A stretch of DNA of 50,446 nt. It comes from Gracilimonas halophila. GTDB lineage: Bacteria > Bacteroidota > Rhodothermia > Balneolales > Balneolaceae. Position 1 is the stretch's first letter; every line of letters begins with the position of its first letter. The notes beneath the pieces were generated by a model. That model had not been told where the DNA came from and ran no database searches. It saw only the letters and a list, made by a program, of their open reading frames with translations. A program made the position numbers and the translations under genes. Location: NCBI RefSeq assembly GCF_042684365.1, contig NZ_JBHULI010000021.1:1-50446 (forward strand). Reading direction: 5' to 3'. Positions 1 through 8,553 of the stretch are shown in pieces.

Positions 1-1
1 C

Positions 2-1625
2 ACCGATTATACGGTAAGCTACAGCAATAACACCGATGTGGGCACGGCCGGGGTGACGATCACGGGGACCGGCAACTACAGCGGAAGCCTTGAAACCAGT
101 TTTGAAATTATTCCAATTGATACTTCAGGGCCCTCACCAGAACAGATATCCGCGCATAGCGGGGAGGATCAGCAGGCCACGGTGGGCACGGCCCTGGCGG
201 ATACGGTGAGTGTGTTTGTCAGCGACCGGTATTCCAACCCGGTGGCGGGCGCTGAGGTAACATTCGTGATTACCGCGGGTGGTGGTGAGTTTCCGGGCGG
301 GGCTGCCGACACCGTTATGGTGACCAATAAGGATGGCATAGCGGCCTCCCCGGCGTGGACGCTGGGCCCGGCCCCGGGAGAGAACAGGCTGGAGGCGGTC
401 GTGGAATCGCTGTCCGGTTCACCGGTCGTATTTACTGCCACCGCCCTGACGGGGACGGCGGAGCAAATGACCGCCCATAGCGGGGAGGATCAGCAGGCCA
501 CGGTGGGCACGGCCCTGGCGGATACGGTGAGTGTGTTTGTCAGCGACCGGTATTCCAACCCGGTGGCGGGCGCCGAGGTAACATTCCGTATTACCGCGGG
601 CGGAGGTGAGTTTCCGGGCGGGGCTGCCGACACCGTTATGGTGACCAATAAGGATGGCATAGCGGCCTCCCCGGCGTGGACGCTGGGCCCGGCCCCGGGA
701 GAGAACAGGCTGGAGGCGGTCGTGGAATCGNNNNNNNNNNCTGGTTAGTGACCTGTATTCCAACCCGGTGGCGGGCGCCGAGGTGACATTCCGTATTACC
801 GCGGGCGGAGGCGAGTTTCCGGGCGGGGCTGCCGACACCGTTATGGTGACCAACAAGGACGGCATAGCAGTCTCCCCGGCGTGGACGCTGGGTACCACAG
901 CCGGGGAGCAAACGCTGCGGGCTGAGGCAGGAGAACTGCCGGCCGTTGACTTTACCGCTACGGCTGTGGCCGAGGCCAATAGTGGTGAAATTACCACCAT
1001 TGAAGCAGCACAGGGTAAGGTTGAGCCACACACCACGGAGGTTAGTTTGTCTGCATTCCTGATAGACCGCTATGAGAACCCGATTATAGACACCGAGGTT
1101 ACCTTTGAGCTGGTTATGGCCCCTTCCGGTGCCTCCGGTATGGCCTTTAGAGCGGATTCAAGCGGCAGCCGTAAAGCTAAAGAAGCTCGGCAGGAAGTGG
1201 GTACAGACCGCTTTACGGTATCAACCGATACAGCGGGTAAGGCCGAGGTGCTATTTACCGTAGGCGACCGCTCTGGAGAATACCTGGTTGAAGCAACGGC
1301 CGCCGGCATAGGGGTGATACCTTTTGATATAACGGCGTATTCAAATGGTTTTAAGATCAATCAGAACTACCCGAATCCGTTTCGGGGTGTAACAACCGTG
1401 CCGGTGGATATAGAATCTGAGAGTCAGGTTCGCATGGAGGTGTTTGATGTGAGTGGCCGGCGGGTAAAGACGTTATACGACGGGCGATTACAACCGGGCT
1501 GGCACCGCATTGAATTTGACGGCCGGGATCTCCCCAGTGATGTCTACTGGGTACGAATGGTAGCCAGGAGTGAGGATGGAACATCGCATACAGGCACGAT
1601 TTCTCTGACCCTTGTTAATCAATAA
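2..1625 (+). CDS. C-terminal part of a T9SS-secreted Ig-repeat adhesin (5' end outside window, internal gap)
   Basis: The frame is open from base 2 and lacks a start. The first ~40 residues resemble the short beta repeat (D-Y-T-V-S-Y ... G-N-Y-S-G) found in Ig-like surface proteins. They are followed by near-identical 107-residue invasin/Big_1-like Ig domains (key segment S-D-R-Y-S-N-P-V-A-G-A-E-V-T-F), then a diverged Ig domain at about 980-1340. The C-terminus carries N-Q-N-Y-P-N-P-F and V-F-D-V-S-G-R-R, the signature of a T9SS type A sorting domain, so the protein should cross the outer membrane by T9SS and be surface-attached or released. The frame before the Ns (codons at 731, 734...) and after them (codon start at 741) disagrees only because the 10-N spacer is arbitrary. 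The gene is GC-rich, unlike the next gene, which starts 9 nt after its stop. An adhesive role is inferred from the architecture. Confidence 0.85.
155..960 (+). repeat. Tandem 321-nt (107-aa) Ig-domain repeats, two near-identical copies plus a third after the gap
   Basis: The same landmark occurs at 155 and 476, and another at 221 and 542, giving a period of 321 nt. Copies 1 and 2 are almost identical at nucleotide level, which suggests recent duplication or gene conversion. A third copy resumes right after the N block (landmark at 747) and then diverges after about 890. Confidence 0.9.
731..740. other. Assembly gap (10 N) inside the tandem repeat
   Basis: Ten Ns lie inside the second Ig repeat. 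With a 321-nt period, the landmark seen at 542 should recur at 863 but is found at 747. The smallest consistent true gap is therefore 126 nt, which keeps the frame, and any number of extra 321-nt units may be missing. Confidence 0.95.
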
Positions 1626-1633
1626 ATCATGAT

Positions 1634-3799
1634 ATGTATAAATCACTATTATTTATTAAGATGATTAAAATTTTTTTATTCTTTATAGTAATTGTCGGCT
1701 TAAACGGTAAGTGTTGTCTAATTATGGCTCAAAACGGACAATCTGCTGTTCAATTTCTAAAAATTGAACCTGATGCCCGAGTTTCAGCTATTGGCGGGGC
1801 AGGAGTTACTATTTTAGATGGAGGCTTCGGTGGTTATTATAATCCGGCATCACTTGGCTGGCAGCAAGGTGTATCTGCTGGGTTCAGCTATTCTAATTGG
1901 TTACCCGGTATCACTAACGATGTTCGCTACAATAGATTTGCAGGAACGTATCAGATGGGGGCTAAAAGCTCATTGGCACTGTATATGACCTACTTAAATT
2001 TAGGTGAACAAATGGCTACTGATGAATCTAATGCAGAGCTTGGAACATTTTCGAATCAGCAAATGTCAACAGGATTGAGTTATGGTCGTGAAGTTAGCCG
2101 ACGTTTGGCTTTAGGTGTAGGCGTAAAATATATTTATTCATCTATCGGATCGGGTCAAACAGTAATAGGGCAGGCAATAGATCCTGCCTGGAGCATAGCC
2201 GCCGATATTGGTGCCTTATGGCGTAGTGGTGAAATGAATATATTCGGTCAAAGTGGTGAATTCCGGGTAGGAAGTTCTTTAAGTCATGTAGGTTCAGGAT
2301 TATCCTACCTTGGCGGCAAAAGTGTAGCACCGCTTCCTCAAACATTTCGGGTAGGGGTTGCAATGCAACGGGAATTAGGAGCTTCTGGTGACCAACAGCT
2401 AATTTTATCCCTTGATACAAGCCGGCTACTTGCCAGAATGCATAGAGAGGTTTCAGGTAGTGATACGAGTTGGACTAGTGCCGGAGCTTTAAGTTCATTG
2501 ATAAAGGGTTGGGGCACAATTAAACGCTTTGATGGTATGGACACCGTGGAGTTGGGGTTCTTCGATCAGTTTACGATTGGTTTGGGTGCCGAATACTGGT
2601 TCCGTAATTTATTTGCTATTCGTAGTGGGTATTATTCAGAGCATCCAGACAATGGTGATCGAAGATTTATGACAATGGGTGCCGGGATACGTTATTTAAG
2701 TACAGAATTTGATCTTTCGTATTTGAAAACCGTTGAATCTGATCACCCTCTCGACGGTACACTTCGAGTTTCTTTAAGAATACATTTTGATGGTGGGTAC
2801 AAAAAACCAAAAACTGTGAGTAAACAAGTCAGAAATTTAAAAAAGACTGTCATAACTACTAAAGATCAACCTGTAACAGATGTTAAAGTAATTGCAACGG
2901 ATACTACAGATGTAAATCTATTTCAGAATAATCCTGATAGATCATTTGACATTTTAAAAGATTCAGTAACAACAGAAAGAATGAAAGGCGATCAGGTTAC
3001 GATGCAAAATTTCAGTCAGGAATATGAAGATTTCGAGTATCGACAAGAAAAATTTCAGATCGTTGGGTTTCCTGTCATGTCTTCTCAATTAACACAAATA
3101 CATCGGGACCGCTTATCGAAATTGATCGTACGGTTACAAAAAGAACCAGATCTTTCACTTAGGATTGTGGGGCATACTGATAATACAGGCTCAGACATGG
3201 TTAATCTAATGTTGTCTGAATCTAGGGCAAGGGCAGTCTGCCTGGAATTATTATCGTACGGAATTATTGACCCTGATCGGCTCTTGATCGAGGCAAAATC
3301 ATCAAATTTACCGTTAGCAGGTAATAAAACTCTTAACGGAGGGAGGCTGAACCGTAAGGTTGATATAATACAAGAACAGGATTATAAGAATTTTGAAGCA
3401 GATTATGGAAGATATAAAGAACAAAGTAGTACTGTAAATTTTGCTACGCCAATAAACAAAGGAAACGAATTTTATTTTGATATGCTTAAATTAAAAGAAA
3501 ATACTGTTACTGATCGTATTTTAGAGGAAGCCAAAAACTATTTGCGTAAAGGGCAAGCCCAAGTCATTGGAATTGCAGGGTTTGCAAACTACAGTGCAAG
3601 TTCATCGGAATTTATTAATGAAATAGTAAAAGCTCGATCAGAATTTATAAAAGAAAAACTTATAAGAGCTGGTGTAGCATCCCATAAAATAATTGTTATG
3701 CAACCAAATTCTAATGTATGGAATGAGGTCATTAATCCTATTCTATCTGATCAGTATGATGAACAACTTTGGTTGATTCCTGGATCTGCTGATAAATAA
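1634..3799 (+). CDS. PorV/PorQ-like outer-membrane barrel with C-terminal OmpA-like domain(s)
   Basis: 721 aa. After a hydrophobic leader (a second Met at 1661 would give a more conventional signal peptide) comes F-L-K-I-E-P-D-A-R-V-S-A-I-G-G-A-G and later Y-Y-N-P-A-S-L. This is the N-terminal signature of PorV/PorQ-family T9SS outer-membrane proteins; the barrel spans roughly residues 35-385. Residues about 470-580 form an OmpA-like peptidoglycan-binding domain with G-H-T-D-N-T-G, L-S-E-S-R-A-R-A-V and N-R-K-V. Residues about 608-700 look like a second, degenerate OmpA-like fold without those motifs. PorV proper shuttles T9SS cargo; how far that applies to this fused form is inference. It starts 9 nt after an adhesin stop and lies 42 nt before a sensor-kinase gene, consistent with co-transcription. 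It is more AT-rich than the adhesin. A plain OmpA-family structural protein is the alternative. Confidence 0.8.
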   Translation: MYKSLLFIKMIKIFLFFIVIVGLNGKCCLIMAQNGQSAVQFLKIEPDARVSAIGGAGVTILDGGFGGYYNPASLGWQQGVSAGFSYSNWLPGITNDVRYNRFAGTYQMGAKSSLALYMTYLNLGEQMATDESNAELGTFSNQQMSTGLSYGREVSRRLALGVGVKYIYSSIGSGQTVIGQAIDPAWSIAADIGALWRSGEMNIFGQSGEFRVGSSLSHVGSGLSYLGGKSVAPLPQTFRVGVAMQRELGASGDQQLILSLDTSRLLARMHREVSGSDTSWTSAGALSSLIKGWGTIKRFDGMDTVELGFFDQFTIGLGAEYWFRNLFAIRSGYYSEHPDNGDRRFMTMGAGIRYLSTEFDLSYLKTVESDHPLDGTLRVSLRIHFDGGYKKPKTVSKQVRNLKKTVITTKDQPVTDVKVIATDTTDVNLFQNNPDRSFDILKDSVTTERMKGDQVTMQNFSQEYEDFEYRQEKFQIVGFPVMSSQLTQIHRDRLSKLIVRLQKEPDLSLRIVGHTDNTGSDMVNLMLSESRARAVCLELLSYGIIDPDRLLIEAKSSNLPLAGNKTLNGGRLNRKVDIIQEQDYKNFEADYGRYKEQSSTVNFATPINKGNEFYFDMLKLKENTVTDRILEEAKNYLRKGQAQVIGIAGFANYSASSSEFINEIVKARSEFIKEKLIRAGVASHKIIVMQPNSNVWNEVINPILSDQYDEQLWLIPGSADK

Positions 3800-3841
3800 A
3801 AGGTTAAAAACCTCATAAATTTTACACCATCAATATAGGAT

Positions 3842-6805
3842 ATGATTAAAAAAATACACTTAATACTATTGACAACTATATCAATATGTGTTGGTTGTGT
3901 AGCTATTGTAAACGGACAGCCATTTGGAATAGATTTTTATGATATACAAAAAATTGAATCGCTAGATAATGGATATTTCAGAAACATAAATGATTTAGTA
4001 ATAGATAACAATAACTTTGTTTGGTTGGCAACTGATGGTGGTTTAATTAGATACGATGGCGATCATTTTGTTTACTATAATGCTTCTACTACTGAAAATT
4101 TTTTTAAAAACTCAACCGTACATAAGGTAAAAAAATTTAATAACAAGTTATATTTGCTTAACCGAGACGAAGGATTACTAACATATGATCTAAATGACTC
4201 CATTTTTGAATATTTAACCAGAGAAAAGACTAATGATTTTACTATAGATGAAGATAACTCGTATCTCTATATTTTAGAAAGATCTTCAAAACTTTTAAAA
4301 TTAAAGGGGGATGAAGTAGTAAGAGAAACTACATTACCTAAATCATCTTTTGGTATATTAGAGCATTTTTCTGACGGCTTGTTTATTGCATTAAAAGATA
4401 CAGGATTACTTAGGTTAGATGAAAATTTTAAAGAGCTGCAAAATCTATCAGTTCGATTCAAATATCCAGTCCCATATGGATATAAAGAACAATTCTTAAG
4501 AACAGATGATGCCTTATTTTATGTTAGAGAAACGCTCGTGTCTAAAATAACTAATGATTTAACAAAACCGAGTTATAAACAACCATGCTCTGAGCATGAT
4601 AAATATCTACGTTTAGGGCAACCACAAAGAAATTATGCAAGCTACAAGTTATTCAATTATACTTGTGATAATAAAATATATGTTAGTTATAAAAGTCTAG
4701 ATGAAAAAAATACAAAATGGTTTAATTTACCAGCCCAATTAGATATAAGAGAGTTTTTAAAGATTAATAATAGTGATTTTTTGGTTGCTACAAATCAGGG
4801 ATTATATTTACTAAGAAAAAAAACATCATATTTCAGTAATATTATTGACAGTGATTTAGCACAGGGAAATAGTCCAAGGGTTCGCAGAGCAATAATTGAA
4901 ACCAAGAATGAAGAATTAATTCTGTTGGGTTACCCAAGTGTAATTAAATATAAAGCTAAAAAAGGTCCGGAACTTGTAGAGCCAAATTCAGAGTTTCTTT
5001 TTTTCGATGCTTTAAAATCTAAAGACTACATCTTTGCTACTTCCGAGGGCAATGGGATTATAAAATTAGATCTATCAGGTAAAATTATAGATCGTATTTA
5101 TAGTGAGCATACGGTAAATAGTTTTTTTTATAGTATCGCAAAAATTGATAAAAACACTCTAATTGCAGGATCTGAAGGTATGGTAAGTATTATTACTGAT
5201 GATTTTAAATCTATTGATGTAATTGATCTTACGAAATTATCTGATTATATCAATTCAGATACAAAAATACTTGATATTCTTGTAGACAAACAAGCAAGGG
5301 GTATTTGGTTAGCCTCTGAAGAAGGAGTACATCTGCTTGATAATGAACTGAATAAAGAAATTGGATTTTATTCATCGCGCGAGGAATCAAAAATTCGTCT
5401 GAAAAATACGACTACTACAAATTTACTACAAAGTGATAATGGCAACACTATTTTTATTGGTGGAAATAATGGCGTAGATGTAATTGATAATGAACATCAG
5501 AAATTCATTTCACATCTTGACTCTACAATGAACAGTAAAGTAGTGGCCATGTTATTTGATAACGACGGTAGATTGTGGATATCTACGTATGACGGGCTAA
5601 TAATAAGTGCTAAAAATATTGAACAAACCTACTCTCTGAATAAAAGTCATGGGTTAATAAATCAAGAATATAATCTAAAATCCGCAGCAAAAACCCGAAC
5701 TGGAAAGTTAGTTTTTGGTGGGTTAAATGGATATGATATTATTGACCCAACTTTTTTAGACAGTACTTTATTTAATAATAGTATAAATCTTACTAAAATT
5801 ACACGTAGACAATTAGGAAAAACCAAAATTGAAGTTCCGGGTAATTATAATGATCAAATACGGGTAAAATTTGATGCTCACTCTGAGCTAATTCAGCTAC
5901 ACTTTTCAGTACTTGACATCGTGAATTCGCAAAATTATCGATTAGAGTATAAAATAGATGATAAAGATTGGTTGGCATTAAAGCCTGATAAAATTTTAAT
6001 GTTAAACGGTTTAATAAGCGGTACCTACAAGTTGAGAATACGAGGTTATAATCCAGTAGGGGAGTTAATGAAAAAAGAGATTGTAATTACACTAGTTGCC
6101 TATGTCCCATTTTATTATAAAAAAGAATTTTATGGCGGAATAATAATCATATTAATGGCTTTGATGATTATGCTGATTTATACTATGTTAGTTAAATCAC
6201 AAAACGAAAATAAAATTAAAGAGGCTATAGCAATTGATTTACATGATGTAGTAGGTACATCACTAACTAGAACAAGTATACTTGTACAAGAATATTTGGA
6301 AGATGGTAATAAGATACATAAGCGTATAAAAAAAAATTTGGAGGAGTCTAATTTTGCCCTTCGTTTATATATAGAATCAGTAACACGTCGCAGTTACAGT
6401 TACGATGAACTTAAGTCGGAAATTCATGACCTTATATATAAACATTTTGCTGGTACAGACATAAAAAATCATACTTTGTTTCGAAACACAGAAAGTAATA
6501 GTGATAAGGTAAGTAGTGAGTTAGTTAGAGATATCAAACTTGCAATTTTTGAATTAGTAAACAATACAAAAAAACATTCAAAAGGTTTTAATACTTATCT
6601 TAATTTAGAGATTATGAGGGATAAATTAAACATTGAGTACCAAGATGATGGGCATATAAGTAATGTTAAAGACATTAAATTTTCTGAAGGTTATGGGCTT
6701 CGCAATCTAAAAAAAAGGCTAAAAAAACATAATGGGAAAATCACTTTTGGCATTAACAAAAGTGGGCATGGCTTAAAGGTTATAATGAGTTTTCAAAGAT
6801 CATAG
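3842..6805 (+). CDS. Propeller/Y_Y_Y sensor histidine kinase (NarL-type)
   Basis: 987 aa. It has a signal peptide (residues 1-~25, ending near V-N-G-Q), then a long periplasmic region of two-component-regulator propeller repeats (for example F-V-W-L-A-T-D-G-G-L, G-I-W-L-A-S-E-E-G-V, R-L-W-I-S-T-Y-D-G-L). A Y_Y_Y-type beta domain follows at about 675-760 and one membrane segment at about 762-782. The HisKA_3 box I-D-L-H-D-V-V-G-T has its phospho-acceptor His at residue 801. The HATPase has an N-box at E904-N908 (E-L-V-N-N) and a D-D-G box at 935-937, then G-Y-G-L-R-N-L. There is no fused receiver; the partner regulator starts 2 nt after the stop. The family senses periplasmic ligands, often glycans, but the ligand here is unknown. 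Strikingly AT-rich: one 60-nt line (5221-5280) has 13 G/C by hand count. Confidence 0.92.
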   Translation: MIKKIHLILLTTISICVGCVAIVNGQPFGIDFYDIQKIESLDNGYFRNINDLVIDNNNFVWLATDGGLIRYDGDHFVYYNASTTENFFKNSTVHKVKKFNNKLYLLNRDEGLLTYDLNDSIFEYLTREKTNDFTIDEDNSYLYILERSSKLLKLKGDEVVRETTLPKSSFGILEHFSDGLFIALKDTGLLRLDENFKELQNLSVRFKYPVPYGYKEQFLRTDDALFYVRETLVSKITNDLTKPSYKQPCSEHDKYLRLGQPQRNYASYKLFNYTCDNKIYVSYKSLDEKNTKWFNLPAQLDIREFLKINNSDFLVATNQGLYLLRKKTSYFSNIIDSDLAQGNSPRVRRAIIETKNEELILLGYPSVIKYKAKKGPELVEPNSEFLFFDALKSKDYIFATSEGNGIIKLDLSGKIIDRIYSEHTVNSFFYSIAKIDKNTLIAGSEGMVSIITDDFKSIDVIDLTKLSDYINSDTKILDILVDKQARGIWLASEEGVHLLDNELNKEIGFYSSREESKIRLKNTTTTNLLQSDNGNTIFIGGNNGVDVIDNEHQKFISHLDSTMNSKVVAMLFDNDGRLWISTYDGLIISAKNIEQTYSLNKSHGLINQEYNLKSAAKTRTGKLVFGGLNGYDIIDPTFLDSTLFNNSINLTKITRRQLGKTKIEVPGNYNDQIRVKFDAHSELIQLHFSVLDIVNSQNYRLEYKIDDKDWLALKPDKILMLNGLISGTYKLRIRGYNPVGELMKKEIVITLVAYVPFYYKKEFYGGIIIILMALMIMLIYTMLVKSQNENKIKEAIAIDLHDVVGTSLTRTSILVQEYLEDGNKIHKRIKKNLEESNFALRLYIESVTRRSYSYDELKSEIHDLIYKHFAGTDIKNHTLFRNTESNSDKVSSELVRDIKLAIFELVNNTKKHSKGFNTYLNLEIMRDKLNIEYQDDGHISNVKDIKFSEGYGLRNLKKRLKKHNGKITFGINKSGHGLKVIMSFQRS

Positions 6806-6807
6806 AG

Positions 6808-7416
6808 ATGTACCAAGTTGCGCTTATAGAAGATGATATAGAAATAGCTGAGTTGATAAAAAATAAATTAAATAACATAGAGTTTTTAAGCTCTATAGAT
6901 ATTTATGAAGGACCATTGACATATCTTAATTCGGGGAAAAAAGCTCCTATCATTCTTTTGGATATATTGATGCCAGAAATGAATGGTTTAAATGCAATTC
7001 CTATTCTTCTTGAGTATGATCCTGACGCACTAATCATTATGCATACAATAAAAAATAATTCTGAGACAATTTTTCAATCTATTAGGTCTGGTGCAGTTGG
7101 CTATATTGATAAACAGAGTTCAAATATAGATTACACAAAAGTATTTAGATCAATATTAAATGGTGGAGCTTATCTTACACCGAATGTAGCATATAAAATT
7201 GTTAATTATTTTCAAACGAAAAAAAATCAGTTTAATAGTCTAACAGATAGAGAGAATCAAATTACTGATAAAATTGTAGAAGCAAAGTCTTACAAAGACA
7301 TTGCAGATGAACTGAACATTAGTATTAATACAGTTAGAATGCATATAAAAAATATTTATGGTAAGCTACAGATTAATTCAAAGTATGAACTTATAAAATT
7401 GACTAAGTCACGTTAG
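6808..7416 (+). CDS. LuxR/NarL-family response regulator
   Basis: 202 aa. The N-terminal receiver has acidic residues E8-D9-D10, phospho-acceptor D52 in L-L-D-I-L-M-P, a signalling Thr/His region (M-H-T-I) and conserved Lys in Y-I-D-K. The C-terminal LuxR helix-turn-helix has L-T-D-R-E-N-Q-I and I-S-I-N-T-V-R-M-H-I-K-N-I-Y-G-K-L. It starts 2 nt after the kinase stop, so the two are almost certainly co-transcribed and cognate. Targets cannot be read from the sequence; the adhesin and PorV-like genes upstream are the obvious candidates. AT-rich like the kinase. Confidence 0.93.
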   Translation: MYQVALIEDDIEIAELIKNKLNNIEFLSSIDIYEGPLTYLNSGKKAPIILLDILMPEMNGLNAIPILLEYDPDALIIMHTIKNNSETIFQSIRSGAVGYIDKQSSNIDYTKVFRSILNGGAYLTPNVAYKIVNYFQTKKNQFNSLTDRENQITDKIVEAKSYKDIADELNISINTVRMHIKNIYGKLQINSKYELIKLTKSR

Positions 7417-7550
7417 TCTATATATAGCTTTTAATTGCTAAAAAGCGATACCATAATTAGACAAAATGCTCCGTTTTTTTGAATTTTTGCCTTTGTCAGC
7501 TTCCTTAAAATTCGTCCGGTCTAAAGTGCAAAAACTCTTACTTTTGTTCT

Positions 7551-7835
7551 ATGAAAAAATCTCGATTTACCGAATCCCAAATTATCTCTATTCTCTTCCA
7601 GCATGAACAGGGATGCAAAGTAGCCGATCTGGTTCGTGAACACGGAATTAGCCCAGCCACCTTTATAACTGGAAAGCCAAATACGGAGGTATGGGTGTCA
7701 GTGAGCTTACCCGACTGAAAGAACTGGAAGCCGAAAAACGCCGTCTGAAGCGTATGTATACTGATTTAAGCTTAGTCCATCATGCCCTGAAAGACGTGAT
7801 GCAAAAAAGCTGTAATGGCGACCATGCAAGCAAGT
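7551..7835 (+). pseudogene. IS3-family transposase orfA remnant, frameshifted and truncated
   Basis: The translation from 7551 begins M-K-K-S-R-F-T-E-S-Q-I-I, typical of IS3-family OrfA helix-turn-helix proteins. The frame breaks at about 7662-7666, where one T appears to be missing. In the shifted frame it continues Y-N-W-K-A-K-Y-G-G-M-G-V-S-E-L, then L-K-E-L-E-A-E-K-R-R-L-K-R-M-Y, down to A-L-K-D-V. An A6G run at about 7803-7809 matches the slippery heptamer used for OrfA-OrfB frameshifting in IS3 elements. The coding signal stops at about 7835, where an oppositely oriented IS256-type fragment begins. No OrfB is present, so it cannot transpose on its own. Confidence 0.8.
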
Positions 7836-8178
7836 TTTCAAACAGCTCACCAGCCTGTCTTTGAGTCAGCCCTTGTCCGTATAAGGCACTAACAAGCTTA
7901 TCGGTCTCGGCTTGCTGGCTGCGTAGCAACGTCAACACTTTAGGATAGAATTCTCCATTGCGATCTCGGGGAATACGCAGTTCCAAAAGCTTTCCGTGGC
8001 CATAGACCCGGCCCGGGCGGTAGCCATTGCTTTTATTGCCTTCAGCAGACTCCAAATGCAATGCCCGCTCATGTTTCATCATCGCATTAAGGGTAAACTC
8101 TAATACTTCGTTGAGCCCGTTATCCTGCTTGATATGGTTGGTAATTAGATCATTGAGTAGTACTTTTGAGATAATCAT
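7836..8178 (-). pseudogene. IS256-family (mutator-type) transposase, N-terminal fragment
   Basis: On the minus strand from 8178 the product starts M-I-I-S-K-V-L-L-N-D-L-I-T-N-H and continues with N-A-M-M-K-H-E-R-A, then G-Y-R-P-G-R-V-Y-G, L-R-I-P-R-D-R-N-G and L-T-Q-R-Q-A-G-E-L-F-E. This is the conserved N-terminus of mutator-type transposases. About 114 residues remain of a family length near 380-400, so the catalytic DDE region is lost. The minus-strand frame runs on a few codons into IS3-derived sequence as an artefact of the junction. The start region lies inside a duplicated IS end and under a hairpin (see the following entries). Confidence 0.85.
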
Positions 8179-8423
8179 TGGTCTTCTTGTGTTTTGGGTT
8201 CTTGGTTGGTTTGGACGCTGCCAAACCTACACAAGAAGACTTTTTTATTCTACCTACAGACACACTTTTCTGGCAAGTACCTAATTAGATCATTGAGTAG
8301 TACTTTTGAGACAATCATTGGTCTTCTTGTGTTTTTGGTTCCTGGTTGGTTTGGTCGCCGCCAAATCTATACGAGAAGACTTTTTTATATTTTACCAACA
8401 GACACACTTTTCTGGTAAGTACC
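8142..8423. repeat. Two direct tandem copies (140 and 142 nt) of an IS256-type element end
   Basis: Copy 1 (8142-8281) and copy 2 (8282-8423) each hold the first ~12 transposase codons, a hairpin upstream of the start, and a terminal sequence ending in c-t-t-t-t-c-t-g-g-[ct]-a-a-g-t-a-c-c. Read outward this resembles the terminal inverted repeat of IS256-type elements. Copy 2 also has an ATG (minus strand, 8318-8316) but no transposase body. This fits two copies inserted or recombined side by side, with loss of one body. Confidence 0.85.
8181..8240 (-). promoter_or_regulatory. Long hairpin masking the transposase ribosome-binding site
   Basis: A perfect 12-bp inverted repeat (8181-8192 with 8229-8240) encloses a second 7-bp stem (8208-8214 with 8221-8227). 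On the minus strand the 3' arm contains A-A-G-A-A-G just upstream of the ATG at 8178, so a transcript entering from outside the element would fold the ribosome site away. On the plus strand the hairpin is followed by six Ts and could act as a terminator. Such protection against read-through is established for IS10, IS50 and IS200; here it is inferred. The second copy (8321-8332 with 8369-8380) has two mismatches. Confidence 0.6.
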
Positions 8424-8467
8424 CACAATAGTCCCAAAAGTACTTTAGGAACCCGTTAGAATTATCA

Positions 8468-8494
8468 AAAAATACACATCTTCATGTGTTTTTT
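8468..8494 (+). terminator. Short intrinsic terminator
   Basis: Stem 8474-8479 with 8484-8489 (A-C-A-C-A-T / A-T-G-T-G-T), tetraloop C-T-T-C, followed by a T run and preceded by an A run, so it could work in both directions. It insulates the zinc-ribbon gene from the IS remnants. Confidence 0.55.
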
Positions 8495-8497
8495 AAT

Positions 8498-8516
8498 GTA
8501 TATGCGATACATATAC
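8498..8516. promoter_or_regulatory. Perfect 7-bp palindromic arms with 5-nt spacer, possible operator
   Basis: GTATATG (8498-8504), spacer CGATA, CATATAC (8510-8516). It sits 37 nt before the start of the zinc-ribbon/PspC gene, where a promoter would be expected. The binding protein is unknown. Confidence 0.35.
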
Positions 8517-8553
8517 TATTCAATACTAAAAATGGAATGTATTGTAAAACTTC

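Noticed and set aside
7427..7446. Terminator after the response regulator
   Set aside because: A G-C-T-T-T-T / A-A-A-A-G-C hairpin exists but is weak and has no T tract, so I do not call it.
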